A stretch of 21,110 bases of DNA from an uncultured Flavobacteriales bacterium (GTDB lineage Bacteria > Bacteroidota > Bacteroidia > Flavobacteriales_D > Sanyastnellaceae), in contig CALKUW010000063.1 of assembly GCA_937996585.1 (NCBI GenBank), positions 1 through 21,110 of the forward strand, written 5' to 3'. The first letter of the stretch is position 1; each line of letters begins with the position of its first letter. The notes below the pieces were generated by a model. It had not been told where the DNA came from, did no database searches, and saw only the letters and a list, made by a program, of their open reading frames with translations. A program made the position numbers and the translations under genes. Below, one piece after another: positions 1 through 7,115 of this stretch.

Positions 1-1656
1 TGGATCTATGCTGCGGCGGCCATGGCCAAGGACAATCCGGCGTGGGTGAGCCAATGGGGCGATGAGGTCATGCACCTCATTCGGGATGTGGCTGAGCCTT
101 CCGGGACGGACCCGCATTACGGGTACATGCGCAACAAGGATTGGTTCGTCGGCCATTCATGGGCTGCCGGTCTGTTTGAATTTGGTGACTCCCGCAACCA
201 GGAGAGTTCATCCGAAGCGGTCAATGCTTGGTATGGCGTTTATCTCTACGGCCTCGCCATCGGGGATGACCGCATCCGTGATTTGGGCCGAGTGATGCTC
301 GCAACCGAGCTGCGGTCGACCTGGAAATATTGGCAGATCAACACCGGGGAGGGCGTCTATCCCGAGCCGTTTGCGTCCAACAAGGTGGTTGGCATCCTCT
401 GGGGAACCAAGGTGGACTACTCCACTTTTTTTGGTGCCAACATCGAGTTCATCCACGGCATCCAAATGTTGCCGTTCACTCCGATTACCGAGGAGTTGTT
501 GCGCGCCGAATGGGTCGTTGAGGAATACCCCGTCATCCAGCCCGCCACGACGAGCCCAAACATTGGCGAGGGGTGGAAAGGCTTCATTTACATGACGCAC
601 GCGGTCATCGACCCCAATGCAGCTTGGAACGAATGCCAGACGCTCAACGGATATGACGACGGCAACACGAAGACGAATACGCTTTATTGGCTGGCGACCC
701 GCCCCGGACTCGATGGAGACGGCGGTGGTGGCGGCGGCGGTGGAGACCCCGTATTGGGTTGTACCAGTGAAGATGCCGTCAACTTCAGTCCGAATGCCAC
801 GGTGGACGATGGGACCTGCCTGTTCCCGGTGACGTTGTCGGTGGACATGAACGACCCCTCCTCACCGGATGGGCCCATCTTCCTGGCGGGCACCTTCAAT
901 GGATGGAATGCCACTTCGGACCCCTTGTCCGACCCGGAAGGGGATGGCGTATGGACCATCACGATGTTCTGGCCGGTCGGGCTGCAGGAGTACAAGTTCA
1001 CCACCTTCGACTGGAGCGATCAGGAGACGTTTGCCGGAGGGGAGTCCTGCACGCTGACGACGGGAGAATTCGTGAACCGCGTGATCACCGTGGATGGGCC
1101 GATCGTGATGCCGGAAGTCTGCTGGGAGAGTTGCGAGACCTGCGATGGCGGGGTGGGATGCACGACGGACGTCGATGGGGATGGCATCTGCGACGATGTG
1201 GACCCTTGTGTGGGGTCGTTGGACGCCTGTGGGGTGTGCAATGGGCCGGGTGCCGTTTTTGAATGTGGATGCGCGGACATCCCCGCTGGGGATTGTGATT
1301 GCAATGGCAATGAGCTCGACGTGCTCGGCGTGTGCGGCGGAGGTTGTACCGCCGATATGGATTCCGACGGCATCTGTGACGATGTGGACCCCTGCGTGGG
1401 TACGCTGGATGCGGTGGGCGTGTGCAATGGCGATTGCCAAAGTGATACCAACGGCAATGGGATCTGCGATGTCAACGATGTTGCCGGCTGTTCTTACCCT
1501 GGAGCATCGAACTTCGCCTCGGGTGCCACGATGGACGACGGGAGTTGTGTTTTCGACCTGGCCCCTGATTGCGTGGCGGATGTGGATTCCGATGGCCTGG
1601 TCGGGGTGGGGGATGTCCTCATCATCCTTTCCGCTTTCGGACAGGTGTGTGAGTGA
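1..1656 (+). CDS. GH81 endo-beta-1,3-glucanase, C-terminal part (5' truncated), multimodular and secreted
   Basis: The reading frame is open from base 1, so the gene begins upstream; 551 residues are visible. Residues 1 to about 230 match the C-terminal part of the GH81 catalytic domain, a family of inverting endo-1,3-beta-glucanases acting on laminarin-type glucans. The stretch DWFVGHSWAAGLFEF and the signature NQESSSEA are present; the two Glu (68 and 72) correspond to the catalytic-base region. The general-acid Asp should lie only a few residues before the window. Then come a poly-Gly linker (bases 721-747), a Cys-rich GC...DDGTC module, an Ig-like domain resembling AMPK/CBM glycan-binding domains (bases 826 to about 1130, LAGTFNGWN), two thrombospondin-3-like DxDGDGxxD repeats, a second DDGSC module and a final dockerin-like DVDSDGLVGVGDVLIILSAFG. 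No typical type IX sorting domain follows. Export is inferred from the modules, since the N-terminus is missing. Confidence 0.9.
   Translation, partial: WIYAAAAMAKDNPAWVSQWGDEVMHLIRDVAEPSGTDPHYGYMRNKDWFVGHSWAAGLFEFGDSRNQESSSEAVNAWYGVYLYGLAIGDDRIRDLGRVMLATELRSTWKYWQINTGEGVYPEPFASNKVVGILWGTKVDYSTFFGANIEFIHGIQMLPFTPITEELLRAEWVVEEYPVIQPATTSPNIGEGWKGFIYMTHAVIDPNAAWNECQTLNGYDDGNTKTNTLYWLATRPGLDGDGGGGGGGGDPVLGCTSEDAVNFSPNATVDDGTCLFPVTLSVDMNDPSSPDGPIFLAGTFNGWNATSDPLSDPEGDGVWTITMFWPVGLQEYKFTTFDWSDQETFAGGESCTLTTGEFVNRVITVDGPIVMPEVCWESCETCDGGVGCTTDVDGDGICDDVDPCVGSLDACGVCNGPGAVFECGCADIPAGDCDCNGNELDVLGVCGGGCTADMDSDGICDDVDPCVGTLDAVGVCNGDCQSDTNGNGICDVNDVAGCSYPGASNFASGATMDDGSCVFDLAPDCVADVDSDGLVGVGDVLIILSAFGQVCE
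757..1548 (+). repeat. Paired Cys-rich GC...ATxDDG(S/T)C modules in the GH81 gene
   Basis: Two copies of a 21-codon module lie at 757-819 and 1486-1548. Each starts Gly-Cys, contains Asn-Phe and Ala-Thr, and ends Asp-Asp-Gly-Ser/Thr-Cys. They flank the Ig-like and thrombospondin-like region. Such modules recur in secreted proteins of marine Bacteroidota. The two Cys per module probably form a disulfide (inference). Confidence 0.7.
1168..1410 (+). repeat. Two thrombospondin-3-like calcium-binding repeats
   Basis: The 57-base units at 1168-1224 and 1354-1410 are clearly similar at DNA level and encode DVDGDGICDDVDPCVGSLD and DMDSDGICDDVDPCVGTLD. The Asp spacing is that of calcium-binding thrombospondin type 3 repeats. 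Cys-rich GVCNG segments follow each unit. They probably form a rigid calcium-stabilised spacer between the enzyme and its C-terminus. Confidence 0.75.
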
Positions 1657-1675
1657 GCACAACGGTGATGGCATG

Positions 1676-1705
1676 AAAAAAGCCCGGCGTGAGCCGGGCT
1701 TTTTC
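1676..1705. terminator. Bidirectional rho-independent terminator between GH81 and tRNA-Cys
   Basis: A perfect 8-bp GC-rich stem (AGCCCGGC / GCCGGGCT) with loop GTGA has an A run on its left and a T run on its right. It can therefore terminate the GH81 transcript on the plus strand and the tRNA-Cys transcript on the minus strand. It starts 19 bases after the GH81 stop and ends 5 bases before the tRNA 3' end. Confidence 0.9.
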
Positions 1706-1709
1706 GTTG

Positions 1710-1780
1710 AGGTCTGGAGCGGATTCGAACCGCTGTAGCAGCTTTTGCAGAGCTGAGCCTAGCCACTCGGCCACCAGACC
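1710..1780 (-). tRNA. tRNA-Cys (anticodon GCA)
   Basis: A complete 71-nt cloverleaf folds on the minus strand. The 7-bp acceptor stem is GGTCTGG/CCAGACC, the D arm starts GCCGAGTGG, and the anticodon arm is CAGCT-CTGCAAA-AGCTG with anticodon GCA at 1748-1746. A 4-nt variable loop follows, then a T arm AGCGG-TTCGAAT-CCGCT. The discriminator base is U, the identity base of tRNA-Cys. CCA is not encoded, so it must be added after transcription. Confidence 0.96.
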
Positions 1781-1808
1781 CGGTGTTTTCCCCACCGAAG
1801 CAGGGACG

Positions 1809-1816
1809 CAAATATA
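1809..1816 (-). promoter_or_regulatory. Candidate -7 promoter element for tRNA-Cys
   Basis: On the minus strand this reads TATATTTG, a perfect match to the Bacteroidota -7 consensus TAnnTTTG, and it lies 29 bases upstream of the tRNA 5' end. No clear TTG (-33) element is seen at 17-23 bases further upstream. Its position also argues against the earliest possible start of the oppositely oriented pssA frame. Confidence 0.5.
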
Positions 1817-1860
1817 CGGAAGGTGTGTCGCAGGGTTTCACGCGGCGTACTTTTCCTTTC

Positions 1861-2718
1861 GTGGAGGAATCTGCAGAACCGAAGCCCGGTTGGCGCGCAT
1901 GGCCGGCCAATGCGTTGACGCTCACAAACCTGGGTGCAGGAGCCTTGGTGTGTTGGTGGGCGGCATCCGAATTTGATTTGGGATGGGCTCCGGCGGAGTG
2001 GCTGGATTCGTTGGGCATGCTCGACGCTTGGATGGACCTGATCGGTAAGAAGGAGCGGCGGGTGGCCGGGCTTTTCTGGTTGTTGGCCGTCTGGATGTTC
2101 GGTCAATTGTGTGATGTCCTGGACGGGCTCGTGGCCCGGGCCATGGGTGCGCAGGGGCCCCAGGGCGCGATGTTGGACTCCATGGCGGACCTGGTCTCAT
2201 CGGGATTGGCACCGGCATTTGTCGGCATGGCCCTCATCATGGAATGGAGTGCCATGGGCCACATTCCCGATGCGTTGTCTTGGGTGACGGTGTTGCCGTT
2301 GACGGTCATGATGGCGGCGGCGTGGCGGCTGGCCCGCTTTTCTCGCGAGGCGATCGAAGGTCCACTGCCGGTGGCGGATGACCGCTTTGATTTCGCAGGA
2401 TTGCCCGCGCCTTTTGCAGCGCTCTTTTGGGGGGGGCTGACCTGGTGGTGGGCCGTGTGTCCGGGGTTGGGTTGCGACCGGTTGTGGTGGCTTGGCATGG
2501 TGGGGAGCACGCTGCTTCCCTTGGGCATGGCTTCCCGGATGCCGCAGGTGGGATTCAAGCATTGGGGGAGCGAAAAGGCCTTCGACGGGGTGCGGGGTGT
2601 CTGGGTTTTGGTGGCGTTGGCCCTTTGCATCGGGATGGGTGCCATGGGCGGGGTCCTTGCCCTAATTTCGTACCCGCTGCTGGGCATGGGCATCCGCCTT
2701 TCCGGCCGCACCCAATGA
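1861..2718 (+). CDS. pssA: CDP-alcohol phosphatidyltransferase, probable phosphatidylserine synthase
   Basis: This is a multi-span membrane enzyme of the CDP-alcohol phosphatidyltransferase family. It probably condenses CDP-diacylglycerol with serine, the first step to phosphatidylethanolamine. The full family signature DG-x2-AR-x8-G-x3-D-x3-D is intact (residues 88-110 counted from the chosen start), and the N-terminal segment NALTLTNLGAGAL is typical of this family. Serine as substrate is inferred from the phylum and overall form; another headgroup alcohol is possible. The start is uncertain. No ATG precedes the conserved region. GTG codons exist at 1783, 1825 and 1861; 1861 is chosen because the earlier ones run through the presumed tRNA promoter region. 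From there the protein is 285 residues. purS follows after 9 bases, probably co-transcribed. Confidence 0.82.
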   Translation: MEESAEPKPGWRAWPANALTLTNLGAGALVCWWAASEFDLGWAPAEWLDSLGMLDAWMDLIGKKERRVAGLFWLLAVWMFGQLCDVLDGLVARAMGAQGPQGAMLDSMADLVSSGLAPAFVGMALIMEWSAMGHIPDALSWVTVLPLTVMMAAAWRLARFSREAIEGPLPVADDRFDFAGLPAPFAALFWGGLTWWWAVCPGLGCDRLWWLGMVGSTLLPLGMASRMPQVGFKHWGSEKAFDGVRGVWVLVALALCIGMGAMGGVLALISYPLLGMGIRLSGRTQ

Positions 2719-2727
2719 CATCCGACC

Positions 2728-2994
2728 ATGGTATTCCACGCCGCCATTGACATTCTCCCCCTTCCCGCTTTGCTCGACCCGCAGGGCAAGGCCGTGACGA
2801 ACAACCTGCCGAACATCGGTTTGGGTCAGTTGACCAACGTTCGCATCGGCAAGCACATCACGCTTGACATCGAGGCGGAGTCACGCGAAGAGGCGGAGCA
2901 GCTCGTACATCGCGCCTGCGAGGAGCTGTTGGCCAATCCCATCATGGAGCGCTTCGAATTCCGCGTCTTCACCGCCGAGGAGGCCGCCGTATAA
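2728..2994 (+). CDS. purS: Phosphoribosylformylglycinamidine synthase, PurS subunit
   Basis: This 88-residue protein has the PurS pattern: a beta strand at the start, then LLDPQGKAV, then NVRIGKHITLDIEAES, and a C-terminal LLANPIMERFEFRV. PurS bridges the glutaminase PurQ and the synthetase PurL in the fourth step of purine synthesis, the ATP- and glutamine-dependent conversion of FGAR to FGAM. The length is normal. It begins 9 bases after the pssA stop and probably shares its transcript. purQ and purL are not in this window. The presence of a separate PurS implies the organism uses the split (small PurL) form of the enzyme rather than a single long PurL (inference). Confidence 0.9.
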   Translation: MVFHAAIDILPLPALLDPQGKAVTNNLPNIGLGQLTNVRIGKHITLDIEAESREEAEQLVHRACEELLANPIMERFEFRVFTAEEAAV

Positions 2995-3111
2995 GGTTGC
3001 ATTGGCGCTGTGTAACACGGGTAGCATTCTGGGCAGGCTGAGCGCATCATTTTCGCCGACAAGACAGCATTGAGAAGCCTGCAAGGCCTCCCGGCATCTG
3101 ATTTGGTTTGT

Positions 3112-3135
3112 GGCCCGCCCTTTTTCAGGCGGGTC
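3112..3135 (+). terminator. Stem-loop after purS, possible terminator
   Basis: An 8-bp stem (GGCCCGCC with GGCGGGTC, one G-T pair) encloses the loop CTTTTTCA. It lies in the 194-base gap between purS and the oligopeptidase gene. The downstream T run is poor (ACTTGCTTTT), so intrinsic termination is only possible. Nothing else was recognised in this gap; a TAATTTG further on (3150-3156) is a weak -7 candidate for the next gene. Confidence 0.35.
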
Positions 3136-3188
3136 ACTTGCTTTTGGTCTAATTTGCCTGTCCTCCCGTGGGAGTTCACAACGATACC

Positions 3189-5381
3189 ATGACCCGATTC
3201 CACATCGCATCCGCCCTGTTCGTGGCGGCTATCTTCGCCGCCTGTTCAACACAGGACCCCAACATGTCCAAGACTGCCAACGCCGAGGCGCCCACCGCCA
3301 AGAAGATTCCCCTGGAAATGACCGAGCACGGGGACACCCGCGTGGACGATTATTTCTGGATGCGCCTGAGTGACGACCAGAAGAATGCGGAGACGCCGGA
3401 TGCCCAGACCCAGGACGTCCTGGACTACCTGGCGGCGGAAAACGACTACATCGATGCCAAGTTGGCCCATACCGAGGAGCTGCAGGAGAAGCTGTTCAAC
3501 GAGATTGTGGGTCGCATCAAGAAGGACGACCGGAGCGTTCCGGTGCGCGATCGGGGTTATTGGTATTACTCCCGCTACGAGGAGGGCAAGGAGTATGCGA
3601 TCAATTGTCGCAAGCCCGCCGGTGAAGAGACGAAGTACGAGGAGTGCAATGGTGCCGAGGAGGTCATGTTCGACCAGAACGAGATGGCCGAGGGTTACGA
3701 CTACTTCGCCATGGGCGGCATGCGCGTCAGCGACGACAACAACCTCGTCGCCTTCGGTGTGGACACGGTGAGCCGCCGGCAATACACGGTGCGTTTCAAG
3801 GACCTCTCCACCGGGGAGATCCTCGCCGATGAGATTCCCCTGACCACAGGAGGCGCGACCTGGGCCGCCGACAACAAGACGGTCTTCTACACCCGCAAGG
3901 ACCCGCAGACCCTGCGGAGCTACCAGGTCTACCGTCACGTGCTCGGCACGCCTGTGGAAGACGATGCCCTCGTCTTCGAGGAGACGGACGAGACGTTCAG
4001 CTGCGGGGTGTACCGCACGAAGAGCGACGAGTACCTCGTGATCTACACCTCCCAGACGCTGTCGCAAGAGTACCGTGTCCTCAAGGCTGACGACCCGATG
4101 GGCGAGTGGCGTGTCGTGCAGCCCCGCGAGCGGGACCTGGAGTACGGCATCAGCCACTATGGAGACCATTTCTACATCGTCACTAACCTCGACGCGAAGA
4201 ATTTCCGCCTGATGAAGACCCCGGTGGACGCGACCACCAAGGACAACTGGGAGGAGGTGATTCCTCACCGTGATGACGTGCTGCTCGAGGGCATTGACAT
4301 CTTCAAGGATTACCTCGTGGTCGAGGAGCGCCAAGAGGGATTGAACCAGATCCGCATCAAGACCTGGGACGGTTCCAAGGATGAGTACTTGGAGTTCAAC
4401 GACCCCGCCTACACGGCCGGAACCCGGTCCAACCCGGACTTCGACACCGAGATCCTGCGGTTCGGCTACAGCTCCATGACGACGCCGGCCAGTACGTACG
4501 ACCACAACATGCGGACGGGGGAGCGCACCCTGCTCAAGCAGCAGGAGGTCATCGACGACAATTTCTCGCCGGACAACTACACATCCGAGCGCCTCATGGT
4601 GGAGGTGCGGGACGGTGTCAAGGTGCCGGTCAGCATGGTGTACCGCAAGGGTACCGAGCGCAATGGTCAGAACCCGTTCCTGCTGTACGCCTACGGCAGC
4701 TATGGCAGCAGTATGGACCCCTACTTCTCCAGCGTGCGCCTGTCGCTCCTGGATCGGGGCTTCGTTTACGCCATCGCCCACATCCGGGGTGGCCAGGAGA
4801 TGGGCCGCCACTGGTACGAGGACGGCAAGCTGCTCAAGAAGCAGAACACCTTCAACGACTTCGAGGACGTTGGTCGCGCCATGGTGGCCATGGGCTACAC
4901 GTCACCGGAGCACCTCTACGCGATGGGCGGTTCCGCCGGTGGCCTGCTGATGGGCGCTGTGATGAACCAGGCGCCGGACCTCTTCAATGGGGTGGTCGCC
5001 GCTGTGCCCTTCGTAGATGTGGTGAGCACCATGCTCGACGAGACCATTCCGCTGACCACCTTCGAGTGGGATGAGTGGGGCGATCCGCGTGACAGCGTGT
5101 ACTACCACTACATGAAGTCTTATAGCCCGTACGACCAGGTCAAGGCGCAGGACTACCCGAACACGCTGGTGACCACGGGGTACTGGGACAGCCAGGTGCA
5201 GTACTGGGAGCCCGCGAAGTGGGTGGCCAAGCTGCGCGAGCTCAAGACCGACGGCAACACGCTCCTCTTCCACACCAACATGGACGCGGGCCACGGCGGC
5301 CAGTCCGGTCGTTTCCGCCGCTACCGTGAGGTGGCGTTGGAGTATGCGTTCATGCTCGACCTCGAGGGCCTGGACAGCTGA
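3189..5381 (+). CDS. ptrB: Oligopeptidase B-like S9 serine peptidase with lipoprotein signal
   Basis: This 730-residue protein belongs to the prolyl oligopeptidase family S9, and the oligopeptidase B type cuts short peptides after Arg/Lys. The N-terminal EHGDTRVDDYFWMR is a hallmark. A seven-bladed propeller domain (about residues 40-450) precedes the alpha/beta-hydrolase domain. The triad is Ser582 (GGSAGG), Asp667 (YWDSQV) and His702 (AGHGG). The spacings of 85 and 35 residues equal those I recall for the E. coli enzyme (532/617/652). ATG 3189 is preferred over an in-frame GTG at 3168 because it gives a compact lipoprotein signal, FVAAIFAAC, with Cys19 as the lipidated residue. Most oligopeptidase B enzymes are cytosolic, so membrane anchoring is a notable difference. 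It seems to be transcribed alone. Confidence 0.92.
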   Translation: MTRFHIASALFVAAIFAACSTQDPNMSKTANAEAPTAKKIPLEMTEHGDTRVDDYFWMRLSDDQKNAETPDAQTQDVLDYLAAENDYIDAKLAHTEELQEKLFNEIVGRIKKDDRSVPVRDRGYWYYSRYEEGKEYAINCRKPAGEETKYEECNGAEEVMFDQNEMAEGYDYFAMGGMRVSDDNNLVAFGVDTVSRRQYTVRFKDLSTGEILADEIPLTTGGATWAADNKTVFYTRKDPQTLRSYQVYRHVLGTPVEDDALVFEETDETFSCGVYRTKSDEYLVIYTSQTLSQEYRVLKADDPMGEWRVVQPRERDLEYGISHYGDHFYIVTNLDAKNFRLMKTPVDATTKDNWEEVIPHRDDVLLEGIDIFKDYLVVEERQEGLNQIRIKTWDGSKDEYLEFNDPAYTAGTRSNPDFDTEILRFGYSSMTTPASTYDHNMRTGERTLLKQQEVIDDNFSPDNYTSERLMVEVRDGVKVPVSMVYRKGTERNGQNPFLLYAYGSYGSSMDPYFSSVRLSLLDRGFVYAIAHIRGGQEMGRHWYEDGKLLKKQNTFNDFEDVGRAMVAMGYTSPEHLYAMGGSAGGLLMGAVMNQAPDLFNGVVAAVPFVDVVSTMLDETIPLTTFEWDEWGDPRDSVYYHYMKSYSPYDQVKAQDYPNTLVTTGYWDSQVQYWEPAKWVAKLRELKTDGNTLLFHTNMDAGHGGQSGRFRRYREVALEYAFMLDLEGLDS

Positions 5382-5412
5382 CCGGCGACCGGGCAATACG
5401 GGCATATTCCTA

Positions 5413-5436
5413 CCGTTGGGGCTGAAACCCCAATGG
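5413..5436 (+). terminator. Stem-loop after the oligopeptidase gene, possible terminator
   Basis: A 9-bp stem (CCGTTGGGG / CCCCAATGG, one G-T pair) surrounds the loop CTGAAA, 31 bases after the ptrB stop. No T run follows directly; the nearest one (5450-5454) belongs to the putative promoter of the next gene. It may end the ptrB transcript or be a leader structure. Confidence 0.35.
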
Positions 5437-5447
5437 GCCCGGTGGCG

Positions 5448-5455
5448 TATTTTTG
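5448..5455 (+). promoter_or_regulatory. Candidate -7 promoter element for the lipoprotein/DUF5723 unit
   Basis: TATTTTTG matches the Bacteroidota -7 consensus TAnnTTTG exactly. It lies 12 bases before the ATG of the lipoprotein gene, which implies a very short leader. A TTG occurs at 5416-5418, but the 29-base spacing is longer than the usual 17-23. Confidence 0.4.
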
Positions 5456-5467
5456 AGGGTGTGCAGG

Positions 5468-7114
5468 ATGCTCCGACAGTCTCATTTGTTCAGTAAGGTT
5501 CTGGTTGCCGCTACCGTCATGGTGGTGGTGGCGGGGTGTCAGGCTCCTGCTGAAGAGTTTTCGGTTCCGGATTGGACGCCGGTTGTGGCGGTGCCCCTTG
5601 TGGATACCCGGTTCGACCTTGAAGACGTGATGGGGGTCTTGTCGGATGGGTTGGATACGGTGCCCATCGAAGCCAATGACCTCGGCCAACTGGCCTTCCT
5701 CTACACCGAGGAGTTCTCTGGAACATTGGCGGAGGACTGGCTTTCATTGCCCGAGGTGTCAGAGTCGGCTTCGCTCTCCTTGGACCTCACACTGGCCACG
5801 GCCATCAACCTGTCTGAGGATGGCGCCGTATTCCCGGTTTCCGACACCATTGTCTCGGAGATGATCGTTGAAACACCGCCGGGGGCCTTGGTGGATGTCA
5901 TTGATCTGGCGGCGGGGCAGCTATCGTTTACCCTGACCTCCACGATGGGTGACGATGTTGAAGGCCAATTGACCATTCCGAACCTGATCGACGGATTCGG
6001 CATGCCGTGGAGCACGGTATGGAACCCGGCAGTGCTGTCTTCCGGGACCTACACAGTGACCGAGGACCTCACAGGATGGCGCATCCTGCCGGAAAACCCG
6101 AATGTTCAGGACACCAATGTGGTGCGCGCCCTGTTCGATGTTTTCCTGATCAATGACGGGGGACATACAGCAGCGCCCGGTGAATCGCTGACGGCTGAAT
6201 TCCTCATGGACCAGCTCGTGTTTGACCGTGTCGAGGGGGATTTCGGACAAACGGAGATTTTCCTCGAGCAGGGTACTTCGACCCTGTCGATTTTCGACGA
6301 CCGGTTCACGACGTCGGGCATAGCCATCGAACAGGCTTCCCTGTCGGTCGAGGTGGAAAATGCCTTTGGTATGGAGGTCGGTCTCGATTCTGTGGATTTG
6401 CAGGCCGTCCAGGACGGTGAGGTCGTAGCGGAATTCGTGACCACGGCGCCTTCTTTGACCATTCCACCTGCGTCGGGGAGCGCCGCTTCACCCTCCCTGA
6501 CCACTTGGACACTTGACGAGGACAACAGCAACATCACGACATTCTTCAGTGTGGAACCTCGCGAGTTGGAGTTGTCGGCCTGGGTCAGGTCGAACCCCGG
6601 TGGTGTGGATCCGGCGGCACCGAATTTCGTGGACGCCGATGGCTACGTGACAGGGCGTTTTCGTGCGGAAATCCCCTTGGCTCTGAAGGTGGAACAACTC
6701 GATTTCCGCGACACGGTTTCCTTTGATCTGGATGCGCAGGAGGAGGTGGCGGAGTTGGACTCTGCCTCTTTGAGAATGGTGTTGCGTAACGGATTCCCTT
6801 TCGGTGTCCATCTCCGTGTGGTTTTTCTCGATGGACTCGGAGAACCATTGGACAGCGTGAGTCTAGAACCTTTGGCTCTGTTCACCATGCCCGTCCTGGA
6901 TGGGTCAGGACTTCCATTGGAGGCCGGCCTGTTCATTCACGATGTGCCCCTCGACTGGGATCGGGCGAATGCCCTGGCAGAAGCTGAGAAGGTCGTCATC
7001 CAGACCTGGTCTTCCACGGTGGGTGCTGCGGATGGCAATTTCGTTTACCTGCAGGAGGACCAGTTCCTTCAGTTGGAATTGGGTATGAAGCTGTACCCCA
7101 GATTGGAACCGTGA
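5468..7114 (+). CDS. Lipoprotein of unknown function, partner of the DUF5723-like protein
   Basis: This 548-residue protein has a clear lipoprotein signal: positively charged start, hydrophobic stretch, and VVAGC with Cys24. The ATG at 5468 is preferred to the TTG 15 bases earlier because it gives a standard signal length. No enzymatic motif is visible. The rest is rich in alternating hydrophobic strands, Asp, Thr and Ser, with Ig-like strand patterns such as ASLSVEVENAFGMEVGLDSV. A segment near the end (NGFPFGVHLRVVFLDGLGE) looks like a related unit, so the protein may be built of beta-sandwich repeats. The next gene starts one base after its stop, so the two are almost certainly translated from one transcript. 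I infer a surface or periplasmic-face role linked to that outer-membrane protein. The function is unknown. Confidence 0.8.
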   Translation: MLRQSHLFSKVLVAATVMVVVAGCQAPAEEFSVPDWTPVVAVPLVDTRFDLEDVMGVLSDGLDTVPIEANDLGQLAFLYTEEFSGTLAEDWLSLPEVSESASLSLDLTLATAINLSEDGAVFPVSDTIVSEMIVETPPGALVDVIDLAAGQLSFTLTSTMGDDVEGQLTIPNLIDGFGMPWSTVWNPAVLSSGTYTVTEDLTGWRILPENPNVQDTNVVRALFDVFLINDGGHTAAPGESLTAEFLMDQLVFDRVEGDFGQTEIFLEQGTSTLSIFDDRFTTSGIAIEQASLSVEVENAFGMEVGLDSVDLQAVQDGEVVAEFVTTAPSLTIPPASGSAASPSLTTWTLDEDNSNITTFFSVEPRELELSAWVRSNPGGVDPAAPNFVDADGYVTGRFRAEIPLALKVEQLDFRDTVSFDLDAQEEVAELDSASLRMVLRNGFPFGVHLRVVFLDGLGEPLDSVSLEPLALFTMPVLDGSGLPLEAGLFIHDVPLDWDRANALAEAEKVVIQTWSSTVGAADGNFVYLQEDQFLQLELGMKLYPRLEP

Positions 7115-7115
7115 T

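Noticed and set aside
721..747. GGC/GGT triplet run that could be an unstable microsatellite
   Set aside because: It keeps the frame, encodes a poly-Gly linker between the catalytic and Cys-rich modules, and codon choice varies. An ordinary linker is the simpler explanation.
862..1674. 270-codon minus-strand open frame opposite the GH81 modules
   Set aside because: Its His/Ile/Ala-rich repeats are the complement of Asp-rich calcium-binding codons, and it runs into the terminator hairpin.
3246..4811. Long minus-strand open frame (521 codons) inside the oligopeptidase gene
   Set aside because: It is the antisense shadow of a well-supported S9 peptidase in GC-rich DNA. The translation is low-complexity, rich in Val, Leu, His and Gly, with no family motif.
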